Source: Anaerolineales bacterium UBA6055 (GTDB lineage: Bacteria; Chloroflexota; Anaerolineae; Aggregatilineales; Phototrophicaceae). Taken from it: a stretch of DNA of 64,000 nucleotides. The DNA is taken from contig DIYL01000061.1 of NCBI GenBank assembly GCA_002428985.1, forward strand, positions 1-64,000, read 5' to 3'. Each line of letters begins with the position of its first letter. Positions within the stretch are counted from its first letter, which is position 1. The translations under genes and the position numbers were made by a program. Positions 7,938 through 17,286 of this stretch are shown here, piece after piece. A model generated the notes under the pieces. The model saw only the letters and a list, made by a program, of their open reading frames with translations. It made no database searches and had not been told where the DNA came from.

Positions 7938-8836
7938 GCCGTAAGTATAGTGTGCTGTTAGGGGCGATAGCATTAATTGGGGCGGTCTTCGGCATTATTG
8001 TTTATGCGACACCATCAATCCTATCCACATCAGACGATGCCGATTTGCGAATTTTGTTTATTGGTAATAGCTTCACCCACGGTAATGACCTACCCGATTT
8101 GGTGACCCGCACGCTTGTCGCTATGCCGGAGTATGATGCAATTACAACCGCGATGGTCGCCCCCGGTGGCTATCGGATTGTACAACATACCGAAGATGCT
8201 CTCGATAAACCAAATACAAGGTTGCGCGAGTATTTGGTTACAGGAAGTCCCGAAGTGCGCGCTTGGGATCTGGTGATAGTGCAAGGACAATCACAAATCA
8301 TGGGCTTTCCCAATAACTGGCAAGAAAAGAACAGATTATTAGGGGCATTGCCTCGGTTAGCCACCGCCATTAATGACAATAACTCCACGTTGATGTTATA
8401 TATGACTTGGGGGTATCCATCAGGAGATCCAACAAATTCAGCGATTTACCCTGACTATTTGCAAATGCAAAGTCGCTTGCAACAGGGCTATGATGAAGCA
8501 CGTCAACGGCTTACCTCACAAAATATCCCATCATATGTGTCACCAATAGGTTTGGCATGGCAGACGATTTATCAAGATGAAGTTGATGCTGGACGTGACC
8601 CACTAGCCGATTTATCGCCGTTTATGCGCCTGTATCAAACTGACCTCAGGCATCCCAGCCTTGCCGGATCGTATTTAGTCGCCAATATGATTGTTGCATC
8701 CTATACCGGACAGCGTGTCAGCGAGAATTCGTTTGTACCAAATCGCTTGCCGGAAGATTATGCGCGTTATTTGCGTGAGGTAGCCGACCGTGTTGTCTTT
8801 GAGGAATTTAGCGACCGTGACTATCCGTTTAACTAG
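7934..8836 (+). CDS. Membrane-anchored SGNH/GDSL-like hydrolase
   Basis: 300 residues. An N-terminal helix (VLLGAIALIGAVFGIIVYA) is a signal anchor, so the enzyme acts outside the membrane. Block I is seen as ILFIGNSFTHGND, with the nucleophile serine in GNSFT. A glycine lies in the APGG stretch, and the C-terminal DLRHPSLAGSYL supplies the D-x-x-H pair typical of the fold. These enzymes are esterases, often acting on acylated sugars or lipids. The start overlaps the stop of the membrane protein upstream, so the two form a coupled pair. Substrate unknown. Confidence 0.7.
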   Translation: MSRKYSVLLGAIALIGAVFGIIVYATPSILSTSDDADLRILFIGNSFTHGNDLPDLVTRTLVAMPEYDAITTAMVAPGGYRIVQHTEDALDKPNTRLREYLVTGSPEVRAWDLVIVQGQSQIMGFPNNWQEKNRLLGALPRLATAINDNNSTLMLYMTWGYPSGDPTNSAIYPDYLQMQSRLQQGYDEARQRLTSQNIPSYVSPIGLAWQTIYQDEVDAGRDPLADLSPFMRLYQTDLRHPSLAGSYLVANMIVASYTGQRVSENSFVPNRLPEDYARYLREVADRVVFEEFSDRDYPFN

Positions 8837-8909
8837 AGTTGGCGTGTTGTCATAGACAAGCTGTCAGTGACCTTGTATCATAGCGCAAATCGCAAAAATA
8901 TAGGTAACA

Positions 8910-9560
8910 ATGATGCAAGACATTCCACAAGAAAAAGAAAAACCTAAAACTGAAGATCTTAGCGACACAGAATCACAAAGACCATCACCTGTGCTGTTGG
9001 TATTTTTGATATTGCCACTCCTCGGTATTTTTATTGCACTGGTGATGATCGCATCAGAAACACAAGCTGAACAAAATAACCCAGCGCAAACATTCCAACC
9101 TGCACCACAACGTAACCTCATTAACTTCCAAGCACCTGATTTTGAAATCCCAATGCTAGATGGCGTCACCCTCGTCTCACCATCCGATTATGAAGGGCGT
9201 CCGCTATTCATCAATTTTTGGGCGACATGGTGTGCACCTTGTGTCCGTGAATTACCCGCTTTAGAAGAATTTGTCGCAATCCATGCCGATGACGAAAATG
9301 GTCCAGCCTTGCTCACCATTAACCTTGGTGAAACACCTGAAGAAATTGAAGGCTTCCTTGAAGAAATTGGCGTACAAAACCTGCCAGTCGCCCTCGATGC
9401 AAATCAAGTCATTAAAGCTGATTATGGTGTCCAGAACCTGCCGACGACCTACATCCTAGACGAAACCGGTATGGTGCGCTTTATGAAACTTGGCGAGATG
9501 CACTTTGAAGAAATGGGGCTCTACCTACAAGAACTTGAGGCATTAAAAGCAGAATCCTAA
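8910..9560 (+). CDS. TlpA/ResA-like thiol-disulfide oxidoreductase
   Basis: 216 residues: a hydrophilic N-terminus, one membrane anchor (residues 32-55), a short linker, then a redoxin domain. The active site is WATWCAPC, the cis-proline motif is in NLPTTYILD, and a YFINFW-type strand precedes the cysteines as in ResA/TlpA. It is an extracytoplasmic reductant, likely for apocytochrome c or other envelope thiols. Two adjacent ATG codons (8910 and 8913) are possible starts. Single gene, followed by a long hairpin at 9624-9668. Confidence 0.85.
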   Translation: MMQDIPQEKEKPKTEDLSDTESQRPSPVLLVFLILPLLGIFIALVMIASETQAEQNNPAQTFQPAPQRNLINFQAPDFEIPMLDGVTLVSPSDYEGRPLFINFWATWCAPCVRELPALEEFVAIHADDENGPALLTINLGETPEEIEGFLEEIGVQNLPVALDANQVIKADYGVQNLPTTYILDETGMVRFMKLGEMHFEEMGLYLQELEALKAES

Positions 9561-9623
9561 GTATATTTCGGATTTTGCCCTTTGGTTCACAGTTTTTAAA
9601 TTTCCAACTGATATCGAAACGAA

Positions 9624-9668
9624 AACAATCCTACTGATGCGCTATCCAGTACACATCATAGGATTGTT
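9624..9668 (+). terminator. Long hairpin after the thioredoxin-like gene
   Basis: AACAATCCTA and, after one bulged C, TGATG pair with CATCA and TAGGATTGTT, giving about 15 base pairs around a 14-base loop. It is followed by a pyrimidine stretch rather than a pure T run. Likely a terminator shared by convergent genes. Confidence 0.5.
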
Positions 9669-9728
9669 CTCTTCTCCCTAACGGTTTGTCTGTTCGCGAG
9701 GAAGGGCTTATAGATAGTGCGAGTATCT

Positions 9729-9920
9729 TTAGCTTTCTGATTTAAGGGTCTTGTACCCAGTAATTGCATAGAGTGGGCAGAAACCAATTGCGCCTGTGAT
9801 CAATGGAATTGCGGATAGTGCAAGTAAGAACCAACTTTGCCATGCAATTGCCAATGTTACGATGAACATAAATAGAACAATACGGAAGAGGCGGTCGTTT
9901 GAGCTTTCGTTTTGAGGCAT
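9729..9920 (-). CDS. DUF2892 small membrane protein
   Basis: 63 residues with two hydrophobic helices (residues 12-30 and 30-48) and the family signature GFCPLYAITGYKT at the end. DUF2892 proteins are found alone or fused to rhodanese domains (YgaP), where the helices anchor the enzyme. Here it stands alone, with AAAGGA upstream of the ATG. Specific role unknown. Confidence 0.75.
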   Translation of the reverse strand: MPQNESSNDRLFRIVLFMFIVTLAIAWQSWFLLALSAIPLITGAIGFCPLYAITGYKTLKSES

Positions 9921-10229
9921 TGGATTTCCTTTAATCTGATTATCTGCATTTCATATATAAGGAGTATAGATAATCGTAGCCAATATAACCTAGTGACATT
10001 TATCACAAATGCATCCGACACGGTCATAACATAAGTATGACAATCCGCGTGTTACCATCAAGCGATATGATCAATTGAACATTATATAAGTATTTACCAG
10101 ATTCATCGGGTTGTTCTTAGACTAAGCAGAGGACGCTAAATCTAGCAGGTGACACAAAAACCGTCTATATGAGTGTGATCGCCATCATTGTGACGATCAT
10201 TTCCATATCAAGTGCCTTAAAACAATAAC
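9921..10229. other. Intergenic region without a supported gene
   Basis: About 310 bases. A plus-strand frame ending at 10227 gives a short hydrophobic peptide (MSVIAIIVTIISISSALKQ) but has no ribosome binding site. The arms TGATCG and CGATCA near 10178-10200 could form a weak hairpin after the LysM gene. Nothing else is seen. Confidence 0.45.
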
Positions 10230-11564
10230 TTATTCGTCTTTGGGTATCTCTAATACCTGCCCGACTTGAATCAAGCGTTTATCGGCGATGTTGTTGTATT
10301 CTGCCAACACATCCACATTGACCCCTAACTTCGCGGCGATGGTATTCAAATTATCCCCTGCGCGGATAGTATATGTACCATCATCGTTTAAGTTGAGTGC
10401 AGAAGGGCGATACACGGGTAATCGTGTTGATGGGACAGGGGTTGGTTGTGGCGCGACAGCTTGCGGGACTGTCTGTATGATGATCTCATCTGGTGGTAAG
10501 TCAACAGTGGTCACAATCGAGATCGGTGCACCATCTGGGAACAGATCACCACAGCGATATTTATTGAAGATGAATTCATAACCATCGGGCTTGGAGAACT
10601 GTAAATTCTCACCATCTTCAAGTGCCCATAAACTAACGCCTTCAGCTTCACCTAGTTGGATATTCTGTCCAAGATCACCCGCAACTTGTACAGCATTCGC
10701 AATATGTGCATTCGAGACAGCAAATAATTCATAACCCACGCCATTATTCGTGCCCATCACTAAAATGCCATTGGAGGTTGTACAGTAAGAGAAAAAATCA
10801 CCGCCGGGGTTAATTGACTCAGGAAGGTCTTCAGGAATTTCACCCGTATTACGTAAAACTGCATTCGAACGCGCTGTGACACCGTTACATTGGATTTCCA
10901 ATACATTGCGCATATCATAATCGAGGATATAGCGGAAGGCGCTCCCACGCGGACAATCAACATAATCTTGTGGGTTTAGTTGAGCATCCAAAACATATGA
11001 TGAGGCAATGCCATCAATATGCACCTCTAAATCATAAGCTTGCACACCATACATCACAACAGAATTGGTCTGACCATCAATCGTTTTAGAAATAATATAG
11101 GTTCCGAGTTCTGGCTCACCGTTAACCAGCGGATCAATTTCTAAAACAAGCCCAACTTGTGGTCCATCAAAAGCACCATATGATGAGATCCAACCACCGG
11201 TGGCAAAGGAATCCAATTGAGCAGATCGTTCATCCACCGTCAAAATAACAAAAACACGTCCGCCCCATTCGTCTAGTTGTTGGGCGCGTGTGTTGACTGT
11301 TTCTGTCTCGTAGCGGCGACACCACTGGAATGCATTACCAATATATCCTGCCACGATTGCATCATCTTGGTCATTAGTTTCGATATATCCAGAATAGAGG
11401 GTTGTCCCTAAAAATTCGAGCGTGTCGTAATAATTTTCACGAATTTCATGTGCATCGTCTTTGGTACAATCTATTTTTCTGCGTTGAGCATCGCTAACAG
11501 GTGAGCTTGCTACCCATATAAACCCAACGACCATGCAGGCTAGAATAAATTTCATGATACGCAT
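10230..11564 (-). CDS. Exported protein with C-terminal LysM domain
   Basis: 444 residues. A signal peptide (residues 1-26, ending SPVSDAQ) sends it out of the cytoplasm. The body of about 350 residues is cysteine-containing and has no family I recognise. A proline-rich linker leads to one LysM domain at the end (residues 396-442: YTIRAGDNLNTIAAKLGVNVD, then LIQVGQVLEIP), which binds peptidoglycan or related glycans. The start at 11564 has AAGGGA about 11 bases upstream; an ATG three codons later is equally possible. Probably a cell-surface protein; monocistronic. Confidence 0.75.
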   Translation of the reverse strand: MRIMKFILACMVVGFIWVASSPVSDAQRRKIDCTKDDAHEIRENYYDTLEFLGTTLYSGYIETNDQDDAIVAGYIGNAFQWCRRYETETVNTRAQQLDEWGGRVFVILTVDERSAQLDSFATGGWISSYGAFDGPQVGLVLEIDPLVNGEPELGTYIISKTIDGQTNSVVMYGVQAYDLEVHIDGIASSYVLDAQLNPQDYVDCPRGSAFRYILDYDMRNVLEIQCNGVTARSNAVLRNTGEIPEDLPESINPGGDFFSYCTTSNGILVMGTNNGVGYELFAVSNAHIANAVQVAGDLGQNIQLGEAEGVSLWALEDGENLQFSKPDGYEFIFNKYRCGDLFPDGAPISIVTTVDLPPDEIIIQTVPQAVAPQPTPVPSTRLPVYRPSALNLNDDGTYTIRAGDNLNTIAAKLGVNVDVLAEYNNIADKRLIQVGQVLEIPKDE

Positions 11565-11737
11565 GGAAATAAATCCCTTATTAATTCAACAAACACAATT
11601 TCGGGCTAATTCTACCATAGTCCAACAGACTTACCATTTAAGTTCAAATAATTTTCAGACAATTCTGCGAAACCACAAGGAATCCAATGACAAAATTATG
11701 TCACAATACAGTTACAGATTAGATGAGAACCCGAGAG

Positions 11738-12994
11738 ATGACTATTGTAAACTTTTTCTTTTCCACGCGCACGACCGACCCAAATGATGCATTTCGTGAG
11801 CGCGCCATTCGCGTCATTCTACCAATTGCCTTGATATTTTTTGTCATCTTACACATCTCCGACATTCTGGAATTTGGTATGAGTGCCCTATTCTTTTATT
11901 GGTATATGTTCATCTATAGTATCGTTGCACTGATTTTTACAGCATTGAGTTTTCAAAAAATCGAGGCTGCTGTGCGTTTAATCATTCCCGCAATGTTATT
12001 AACGCTGTTTGATCCAACAGCAGCGTATTGGTCACCGGGGACAGTCCTATTGGGTATCATGTTTACGTTCCTATTTCAGCTACTTATTCACAATCAGTAT
12101 GAACGAACAGGAGCAATAATTATCAATCTGGGTATCTATACCTATCTCGCACTCAGCGTTGCATATACATCACCACTTGCTACAGGGGATTATTTTTCTA
12201 GCCCTATCACCGCAATCCTAACCGTGTTTATGGCGCACCTCATCTTGATTGCTGTCATACATTTTGTCCGCGAACAACAAAAATTGCGCAATCAACAGAC
12301 CTTGATACTAGAGCAACAACGTGTCGAGGTTCTGCAACAATTCTTAGGGCATAGTTCGCATGATTTACGAACACTATTAACACGCCTCTCCAATGGGTTG
12401 TACATCGCTAAGAAAAAACTAGACGTAACAGAACAAACAGCTCTGAATCGGCTTGAAGATGCGTCACAAGATTTAGAAAAAGTGGTCCTGAGTATGCTCG
12501 AGATCGCGAAATTACATGATGACTCACACCTTGCACATACAAAGTTAGCGGTTGATCAGATCATTCAAACGGTTATTGGCATACATGAGCATCATGCCCA
12601 AGAAAAATCCATTAGGATCGCCTTCAATTCACAGACTACATTTTCCCATATTCATGCTGATGCACAATACATCCAACGAGCATTAGGTAATATTCTTGAA
12701 AATGCCATTATCTATTCACCCGAAAACAGCACAATCGAGGTTACAACCTATACAAAACGTAAGCATGTAATTATCAATATTACAGACGAAGGTATTGGAA
12801 TTGAAGCAGACCATCTCCCCTATATTTTTGATAGTTTCTTTCGGGCAGATGAAGCCAGAAATCAGTCCACTGGATTAAATGGGCTGGGGCTGTCTATCAC
12901 AAAGAAGATCATCGAGTTACATCACGGCACGGTGTCAGTTACAAGTGAGGTCGGGGTCGGTAGTATATTTACAGTCAAATTGCCTATGGATTAG
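11738..12994 (+). CDS. Orphan sensor histidine kinase
   Basis: About 418 residues. Six membrane helices fill residues 20-180 with no extracytoplasmic domain, so it may sense the membrane or a hydrophobic signal. A coiled linker leads to the dimerisation box HSSHDLRTLLTRL, with the phospho-histidine but leucine where most kinases have proline. The ATP-binding domain shows the N box (NILENAIIYSPE), G1 (DEGIGIE), F box and G2 (GLGLSITKKII). I prefer the ATG at 11738 (GAGAG upstream); 11723 is an alternative. No response regulator is adjacent. Confidence 0.8.
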   Translation: MTIVNFFFSTRTTDPNDAFRERAIRVILPIALIFFVILHISDILEFGMSALFFYWYMFIYSIVALIFTALSFQKIEAAVRLIIPAMLLTLFDPTAAYWSPGTVLLGIMFTFLFQLLIHNQYERTGAIIINLGIYTYLALSVAYTSPLATGDYFSSPITAILTVFMAHLILIAVIHFVREQQKLRNQQTLILEQQRVEVLQQFLGHSSHDLRTLLTRLSNGLYIAKKKLDVTEQTALNRLEDASQDLEKVVLSMLEIAKLHDDSHLAHTKLAVDQIIQTVIGIHEHHAQEKSIRIAFNSQTTFSHIHADAQYIQRALGNILENAIIYSPENSTIEVTTYTKRKHVIINITDEGIGIEADHLPYIFDSFFRADEARNQSTGLNGLGLSITKKIIELHHGTVSVTSEVGVGSIFTVKLPMD

Positions 12995-13061
12995 CGGAAA
13001 CAGGACACCAACAGGTATCCTGATTAACTATCGCTAAACAGCCAACCAACAACCTGTCTAA

Positions 13062-13901
13062 TTATACTAGGCGTGGTTGGAGGGCTGTTAAAAAAACGTC
13101 TTCAATCGCTAACTCTTGTCGTTCGCGATCAATGAAGAAGCTCACGGTGTCATAGCCCGCAGTTTTCAACTTGCTCAGGGCTTTCTCGAAATCTGCACCG
13201 ACCCGATGCGCATCATGTGAGTCTGACCCAAGTACAACCGGAATATCCCGTTTTGCCATTTCCTCAAGGATTTCCATCCCCGGATTATACTCTTTATAGG
13301 ATTTCAAAATCCCACTTGTGTTAAATTCCATAGCGATCCCTGTTTTGGCAATACGATCCAACGACTGTTTAATCGTATCCATATGGTCGCTGACTTTGTA
13401 CTGTGATGCATGTACAATCTTTACAATATCGGGGTGACTCAAGCAATCAAATAGACTCGACTCAGCTGCATTTGCCAGATTAATGAAATAGCTTTTTTCA
13501 TAAGCGAGGCGATCATGTCCGGTCAGATATATTTGTTTGTATTCGTCAGTTTGTGGATGAACTGAACCGAGGATATAACTAAAATTTGCTCGGTTATGCA
13601 GGTCTTCTAACCAGCCTTCCATACCGGGCATATAATCACTTTCCATCCCAAGACGCACATCAACGCGTCCAGCATATTCATCGCGTGCCGCATGTACCAT
13701 ATCAACATATTCATCAAATTGATTGATGGACATGCGCACTTTTGGATTCCAGCCATATGGCATAGGACTGTGGCAGGTGAAGGTAATCCCTTTTAAGCCT
13801 TTCTTTTCGGCTTCTTTCGCATATGCAGGTGGTTTGCCCCGTGCATGTTTACAAAGAGGCGTGTGCATATGTGAGTCGTACATGTTTGGTTCGTAGGACA
13901 T
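13062..13901 (-). CDS. PHP-family histidinol-phosphatase-like enzyme
   Basis: 279 residues, HisK/HisJ-type PHP domain. Metal ligands are visible in DSHMHTPLCKHA near the N-terminus, in TFTCHSPMP, in the GMESDY block, in ILGSVH, in FDCLSHPD and in the final GSDSH. These make the tri-metal site that hydrolyses histidinol phosphate in histidine synthesis, although PHP enzymes also act on other phosphates. No his genes are nearby, so the substrate is not confirmed. It converges with the histidine kinase gene across a weak hairpin (13001-13022). Confidence 0.8.
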   Translation of the reverse strand: MSYEPNMYDSHMHTPLCKHARGKPPAYAKEAEKKGLKGITFTCHSPMPYGWNPKVRMSINQFDEYVDMVHAARDEYAGRVDVRLGMESDYMPGMEGWLEDLHNRANFSYILGSVHPQTDEYKQIYLTGHDRLAYEKSYFINLANAAESSLFDCLSHPDIVKIVHASQYKVSDHMDTIKQSLDRIAKTGIAMEFNTSGILKSYKEYNPGMEILEEMAKRDIPVVLGSDSHDAHRVGADFEKALSKLKTAGYDTVSFFIDRERQELAIEDVFLTALQPRLV

Positions 13902-14094
13902 TCATACTCCATTAGGTTAAATTATTGCGACAGTTTGCTTAAATTATTGTGATGCAAGTTAGACAGAATGTCTACGCTACTTTTGGTTAGGATAGCATTA
14001 GCCTCATACAAGCTAGCGCAACACCATACAAAACAAACACGACTCTGATGCTGTATCATTGCAAAGAGCCATATGTAGCCGAACAGGATGCGAG

Positions 14095-14904
14095 ATGACA
14101 ACAACTTTACCGATTTACCAAGTCGATGCGTTTACCAATGATGTATTTCAAGGAAATCCCGCCGCTGTATGTCCACTGGATGCGTGGATTCCAGATGCTA
14201 TAATGCAGGCGATAGCTTTAGAAAATAACTTATCAGAAACTGCATTTGTTGTCCCTAGCGACGAAGGGAAATATCATATTCGCTGGTTTACCCCCCGCCG
14301 TGAAGTCCCGCTGTGTGGACACGCGACTTTAGCGAGTGGCTATGTATTGCTCCATGTGTTGAATCCGCAATCAGAAAAAGTTGTCTTTCAATCCAAATCT
14401 GGTGATTTGACGGTAACGAAAGATGATGCGTGGCTGACGATGGATTTTCCAGCATACACATTTCAACCATCAACCTTAGACGATACGATCTTATCAGCAT
14501 TTGATCATTCGCCAACAGCAATCTATAAGGGTGGTGATTATGAAACCCGTTATTATCTGATCTATGATTCTGAAGATGTGATCCCCAATATGCAGGTGAA
14601 TATGTCTATCTTAGAGACTGCCGCGCCGTATGGATTTGCGATTACTGCACCAGGAAGTGATTATGATTGTGTCTCGCGTTATTTCACACCGAGCTCTGGC
14701 ATCGGTGAAGACCCTGTAACCGGCTCATTACACTCATCACTTGTCCCTTATTGGGCGAAGCAACTCGGTAAAAATGACATTCTCGCCTACCAAGCATCAG
14801 CGCGGGGCGGTGAGCTACGTTGCATATATCACCTCGACCGTGAGCGTGTGACCATTCAAGGGCAAGCTGTCTTATATCTACAAGGGACGATCCAACTACC
14901 GTAA
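14095..14904 (+). CDS. PhzF family isomerase-like protein
   Basis: About 269 residues covering both halves of the PhzF/diaminopimelate-epimerase fold. Landmarks are YQVDAFTNDVFQGNPAAVC, the catalytic-glutamate region NNLSETAFV, the FTPRREVPLCGHATL block, and in the second half the ITAPGSDYDCVSRYFTP and EDPVTGSLHSSLVPYW blocks. Members catalyse isomerisation (trans-2,3-dihydro-3-hydroxyanthranilate in phenazine producers), but no phenazine genes are present, so the reaction here is unknown. The ATG at 14095 is chosen because AGGA lies 6 bases upstream and it begins the conserved domain; an earlier frame start adds 12 unlikely residues. Confidence 0.85.
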   Translation: MTTTLPIYQVDAFTNDVFQGNPAAVCPLDAWIPDAIMQAIALENNLSETAFVVPSDEGKYHIRWFTPRREVPLCGHATLASGYVLLHVLNPQSEKVVFQSKSGDLTVTKDDAWLTMDFPAYTFQPSTLDDTILSAFDHSPTAIYKGGDYETRYYLIYDSEDVIPNMQVNMSILETAAPYGFAITAPGSDYDCVSRYFTPSSGIGEDPVTGSLHSSLVPYWAKQLGKNDILAYQASARGGELRCIYHLDRERVTIQGQAVLYLQGTIQLP

Positions 14905-14915
14905 TCAAAGCACAT

Positions 14916-15548
14916 TTAGCGATCCGAGCGATCTCCAAAACGACGCGGCGGTCCTTGTTCCTCTATCTTAGCTTGGGGAACATTGCGCGGTTGTGGACGA
15001 TTGATATTCTTTGCAGCCCTATCCGGGTTGTTGGGCTTTTTCTTAGCATCTTGTTGCTTCTGTAGCTCTTGTTGGCGGATAAATGCGAGCATCATTAACG
15101 CGCCGATCCCAAACGCCCAGGTAAATAACCCGATCATACGCTGAGTCGTGATATAAGGCGCGGCAATCGCTAAAAATATTAACAACCAGAATGATACTGT
15201 TGTCATTAATGTGACAACAATCGACCGTAATGCGATGGCTTTACGAGACCGGATAACTAGTGAAATAATCCAAGCCCCAGACGTGAAGCCTAATAAACTC
15301 GGCATAATCACTTGGAGAAAGTTCATGCTATATTCGACAGTGGCTTCCGCAGGTGGAGCAACCTCATTTTCGCCAACAAGTGCGCCATACACAACCAACC
15401 CGAATATGCCGATCAACCAGCCTAATCCATAACCAACGTATTCTTTACGCATGCGAAGTGCCCAGATAGAGACCACCACAATCTCAACTAGCAAAATTAA
15501 GAAGATGAGATAAGGATTGAGAAAAAACTGCTGGATGAATCGAATCAC
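14916..15548 (-). CDS. Membrane protein with charged C-terminal tail
   Basis: 210 residues. Five or so hydrophobic helices occupy residues 10-160 (for example PYLIFLILLVEIVVVSIW, LGWLIGIFGLVVYGALVG and FTWAFGIGALMMLAFI), followed by a tail of about 45 residues rich in K, R, P, N and Q (KKKPNN, PRNVPQ, RRFGDRSDR) that should lie in the cytoplasm. No family recognised. It converges with phzF at a distance of 11 bases. Confidence 0.55.
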   Translation of the reverse strand: MIRFIQQFFLNPYLIFLILLVEIVVVSIWALRMRKEYVGYGLGWLIGIFGLVVYGALVGENEVAPPAEATVEYSMNFLQVIMPSLLGFTSGAWIISLVIRSRKAIALRSIVVTLMTTVSFWLLIFLAIAAPYITTQRMIGLFTWAFGIGALMMLAFIRQQELQKQQDAKKKPNNPDRAAKNINRPQPRNVPQAKIEEQGPPRRFGDRSDR

Positions 15549-15655
15549 ATGGCACTCCTAAATTAATCTAGTACTTTCTTATTGTAACAGAGTGTTGAAA
15601 AAGTCCTCAATTAGAAGTCGGACGTATTTATTATCAAATTACAAGAATAAATGTC

Positions 15656-16141
15656 TTACGGACTTTGGTAACGTCTAATTATATGACCTGCCGCAGTTTT
15701 TTCTAATTTCTCCAATAAATCGAGCTTCAAAGACTGAATTTGGTCGGCATTAGGCCTAGCTATGTCCGCATAGCGAATTGACTTATCAACTAACCAGACT
15801 GGAGACCGTAACATTGCCTCATTAGATTGACGTGGGAATAGATGCCAATGAAGGTGTGGTTCACTATTGCCCAATAGCTCGTAGTTAAGTTTTAACGGAG
15901 TAAAACACTCAAATACTGCCTGCGCTACTAAACTCATTTCTTCTAGAAAGTGCATCTTCACGGACTGTTCTAGGTAATGTAACTCTGATACATGTTGTTT
16001 ACATAAAAATAGCGTATATCCATGAAAATACTGGAAGTCCCCTAGAACAACATAACCAGTTTGCAATTCAGCGACAAAATATGGATTGGTATCTTCTTGA
16101 ATTTGAGTAATTCGATTACAGATCAAACAATCTTTTGTCAT
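15656..16141 (-). CDS. HIT family nucleotide hydrolase/transferase
   Basis: 161 residues. The histidine triad reads HLHWHLFPR near residue 105, with upstream HIT features (a strand around YVVLGDFQYFHGYTLF). N-terminal cysteines (CLIC and a histidine-containing stretch later) may bind zinc, as in HINT-like proteins. HIT enzymes cleave nucleoside phosphoramidates or dinucleoside polyphosphates. It lies 67 bases downstream of the methyltransferase gene on the same strand and may be cotranscribed. Confidence 0.8.
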   Translation of the reverse strand: MTKDCLICNRITQIQEDTNPYFVAELQTGYVVLGDFQYFHGYTLFLCKQHVSELHYLEQSVKMHFLEEMSLVAQAVFECFTPLKLNYELLGNSEPHLHWHLFPRQSNEAMLRSPVWLVDKSIRYADIARPNADQIQSLKLDLLEKLEKTAAGHIIRRYQSP

Positions 16142-16208
16142 TTTATTTCCCGATTCTATTGTCTCACAATTTAGAGTATATCAACTTACAACTATCGCTT
16201 AGGCATTT

Positions 16209-16973
16209 CTATACTCGAACAATGGAAAATACATACCCATAATAATCACTATATTGATGGTACATTTCAATTTCAACTACCAGCATGTCAATAATTGATA
16301 ATGCGACCACATCTTGTTGATAGGTGTCCCGTAAGGCAGGGATTTTGTCCTCTATTGGTTGATAATATGCCAACCAGTCAGTCTCCGGCAATATAAATTG
16401 ATCGACGAGTGAATACCTATTTGTGGTTAAAATAGATTCCACACGACTCCGATCTTGCATCGCGGGATATTCATCCGCCCAAAATTGTTGCAACTCAGTC
16501 GGAGCATTCGGTTTTAACCACACTAATTCAGATACAGCCAAATATCCGCCTTTTCTCAAAAATGGATACCACTTTTGGAGCGCACTCTCAAACCCGATAC
16601 TATAAGCCGAACCTTCTGCCCAAATTAAATCAACCGATTGTAAAGCGACTGGCAGGTGATTCATATCAGCTTGCAACATATGCACTTGTGGATCATCTGT
16701 GAGTTGTTGGGCTTCGCTGACAAATTTATGGATGAAATCGTATCCGATGATCGTCGCATCATTTAAATTCTCAGCAAGCGTACGAGTATGCATGCCAGTC
16801 CCACAACCACTATCGAGTACAACAGGTTGCGACGGGAGCTGGTTGCATAGCGCCAGTGCGCGTTGCGTTGTTTGGATACTACCCGGCCCTTGGCGGGGCA
16901 AACCATAAAAAATATCCGTCATAATCGCCATAAACTGTTGCATCTCGTCCAAAATCATCACCTTTCTCGCCAT
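16209..16973 (-). CDS. Class I SAM-dependent methyltransferase
   Basis: 254 residues. Motif I is VVLDSGCGTGMHTRTLA near residue 55, followed by an acidic strand end (IIGYDF), motif II-like MLQADMNHLPV and motif III around VDLIWAEGSAYSIG. The C-terminal region, rich in aromatic residues (WLAYYQPIEDKIP), probably forms the substrate lid. The substrate cannot be told; the pattern is like small-molecule methyltransferases. A later ATG six codons in is a possible start. Confidence 0.8.
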   Translation of the reverse strand: MARKVMILDEMQQFMAIMTDIFYGLPRQGPGSIQTTQRALALCNQLPSQPVVLDSGCGTGMHTRTLAENLNDATIIGYDFIHKFVSEAQQLTDDPQVHMLQADMNHLPVALQSVDLIWAEGSAYSIGFESALQKWYPFLRKGGYLAVSELVWLKPNAPTELQQFWADEYPAMQDRSRVESILTTNRYSLVDQFILPETDWLAYYQPIEDKIPALRDTYQQDVVALSIIDMLVVEIEMYHQYSDYYGYVFSIVRV

Positions 16974-17286
16974 ACGAATCTATAGAGATTGTATCCAATT
17001 TCGCTCGTAGGGCACATGCAAAATCAGACCGTAGGGTAACCTTAACATTGGATAAGTTGACTTTGTGCAATACATCACATATAGTGAATCATACGTGGGA
17101 GACAACCCATTTTCGTAAATAAAAAAACGCATCCATCCAGCGTACCCCGTGTCCACAGCATGGGGTTTTCGCTTTCTGTTATATCCTCAATAATTTCATT
17201 CCCACAACCTTAAAGTAAATATAATTGAAATCGGTCATATTTTCCGCCACAATACAATCATTCTGTAAAAACACTATGAGGACTAT
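16974..17286. other. Divergent intergenic region
   Basis: About 310 bases. A hairpin with arms CCCCGTG and CATGGGG followed by TTTT lies near 17152-17173. A weak promoter (TTGAAA at 17225, CACAAT at 17248, 17-base spacing) precedes the next gene. Nothing else is seen. Confidence 0.4.

Noticed and set aside
10168..10227. Short hydrophobic peptide MSVIAIIVTIISISSALKQ
   Set aside because: No ribosome binding site and no recognised relative; chance open frame cannot be excluded.
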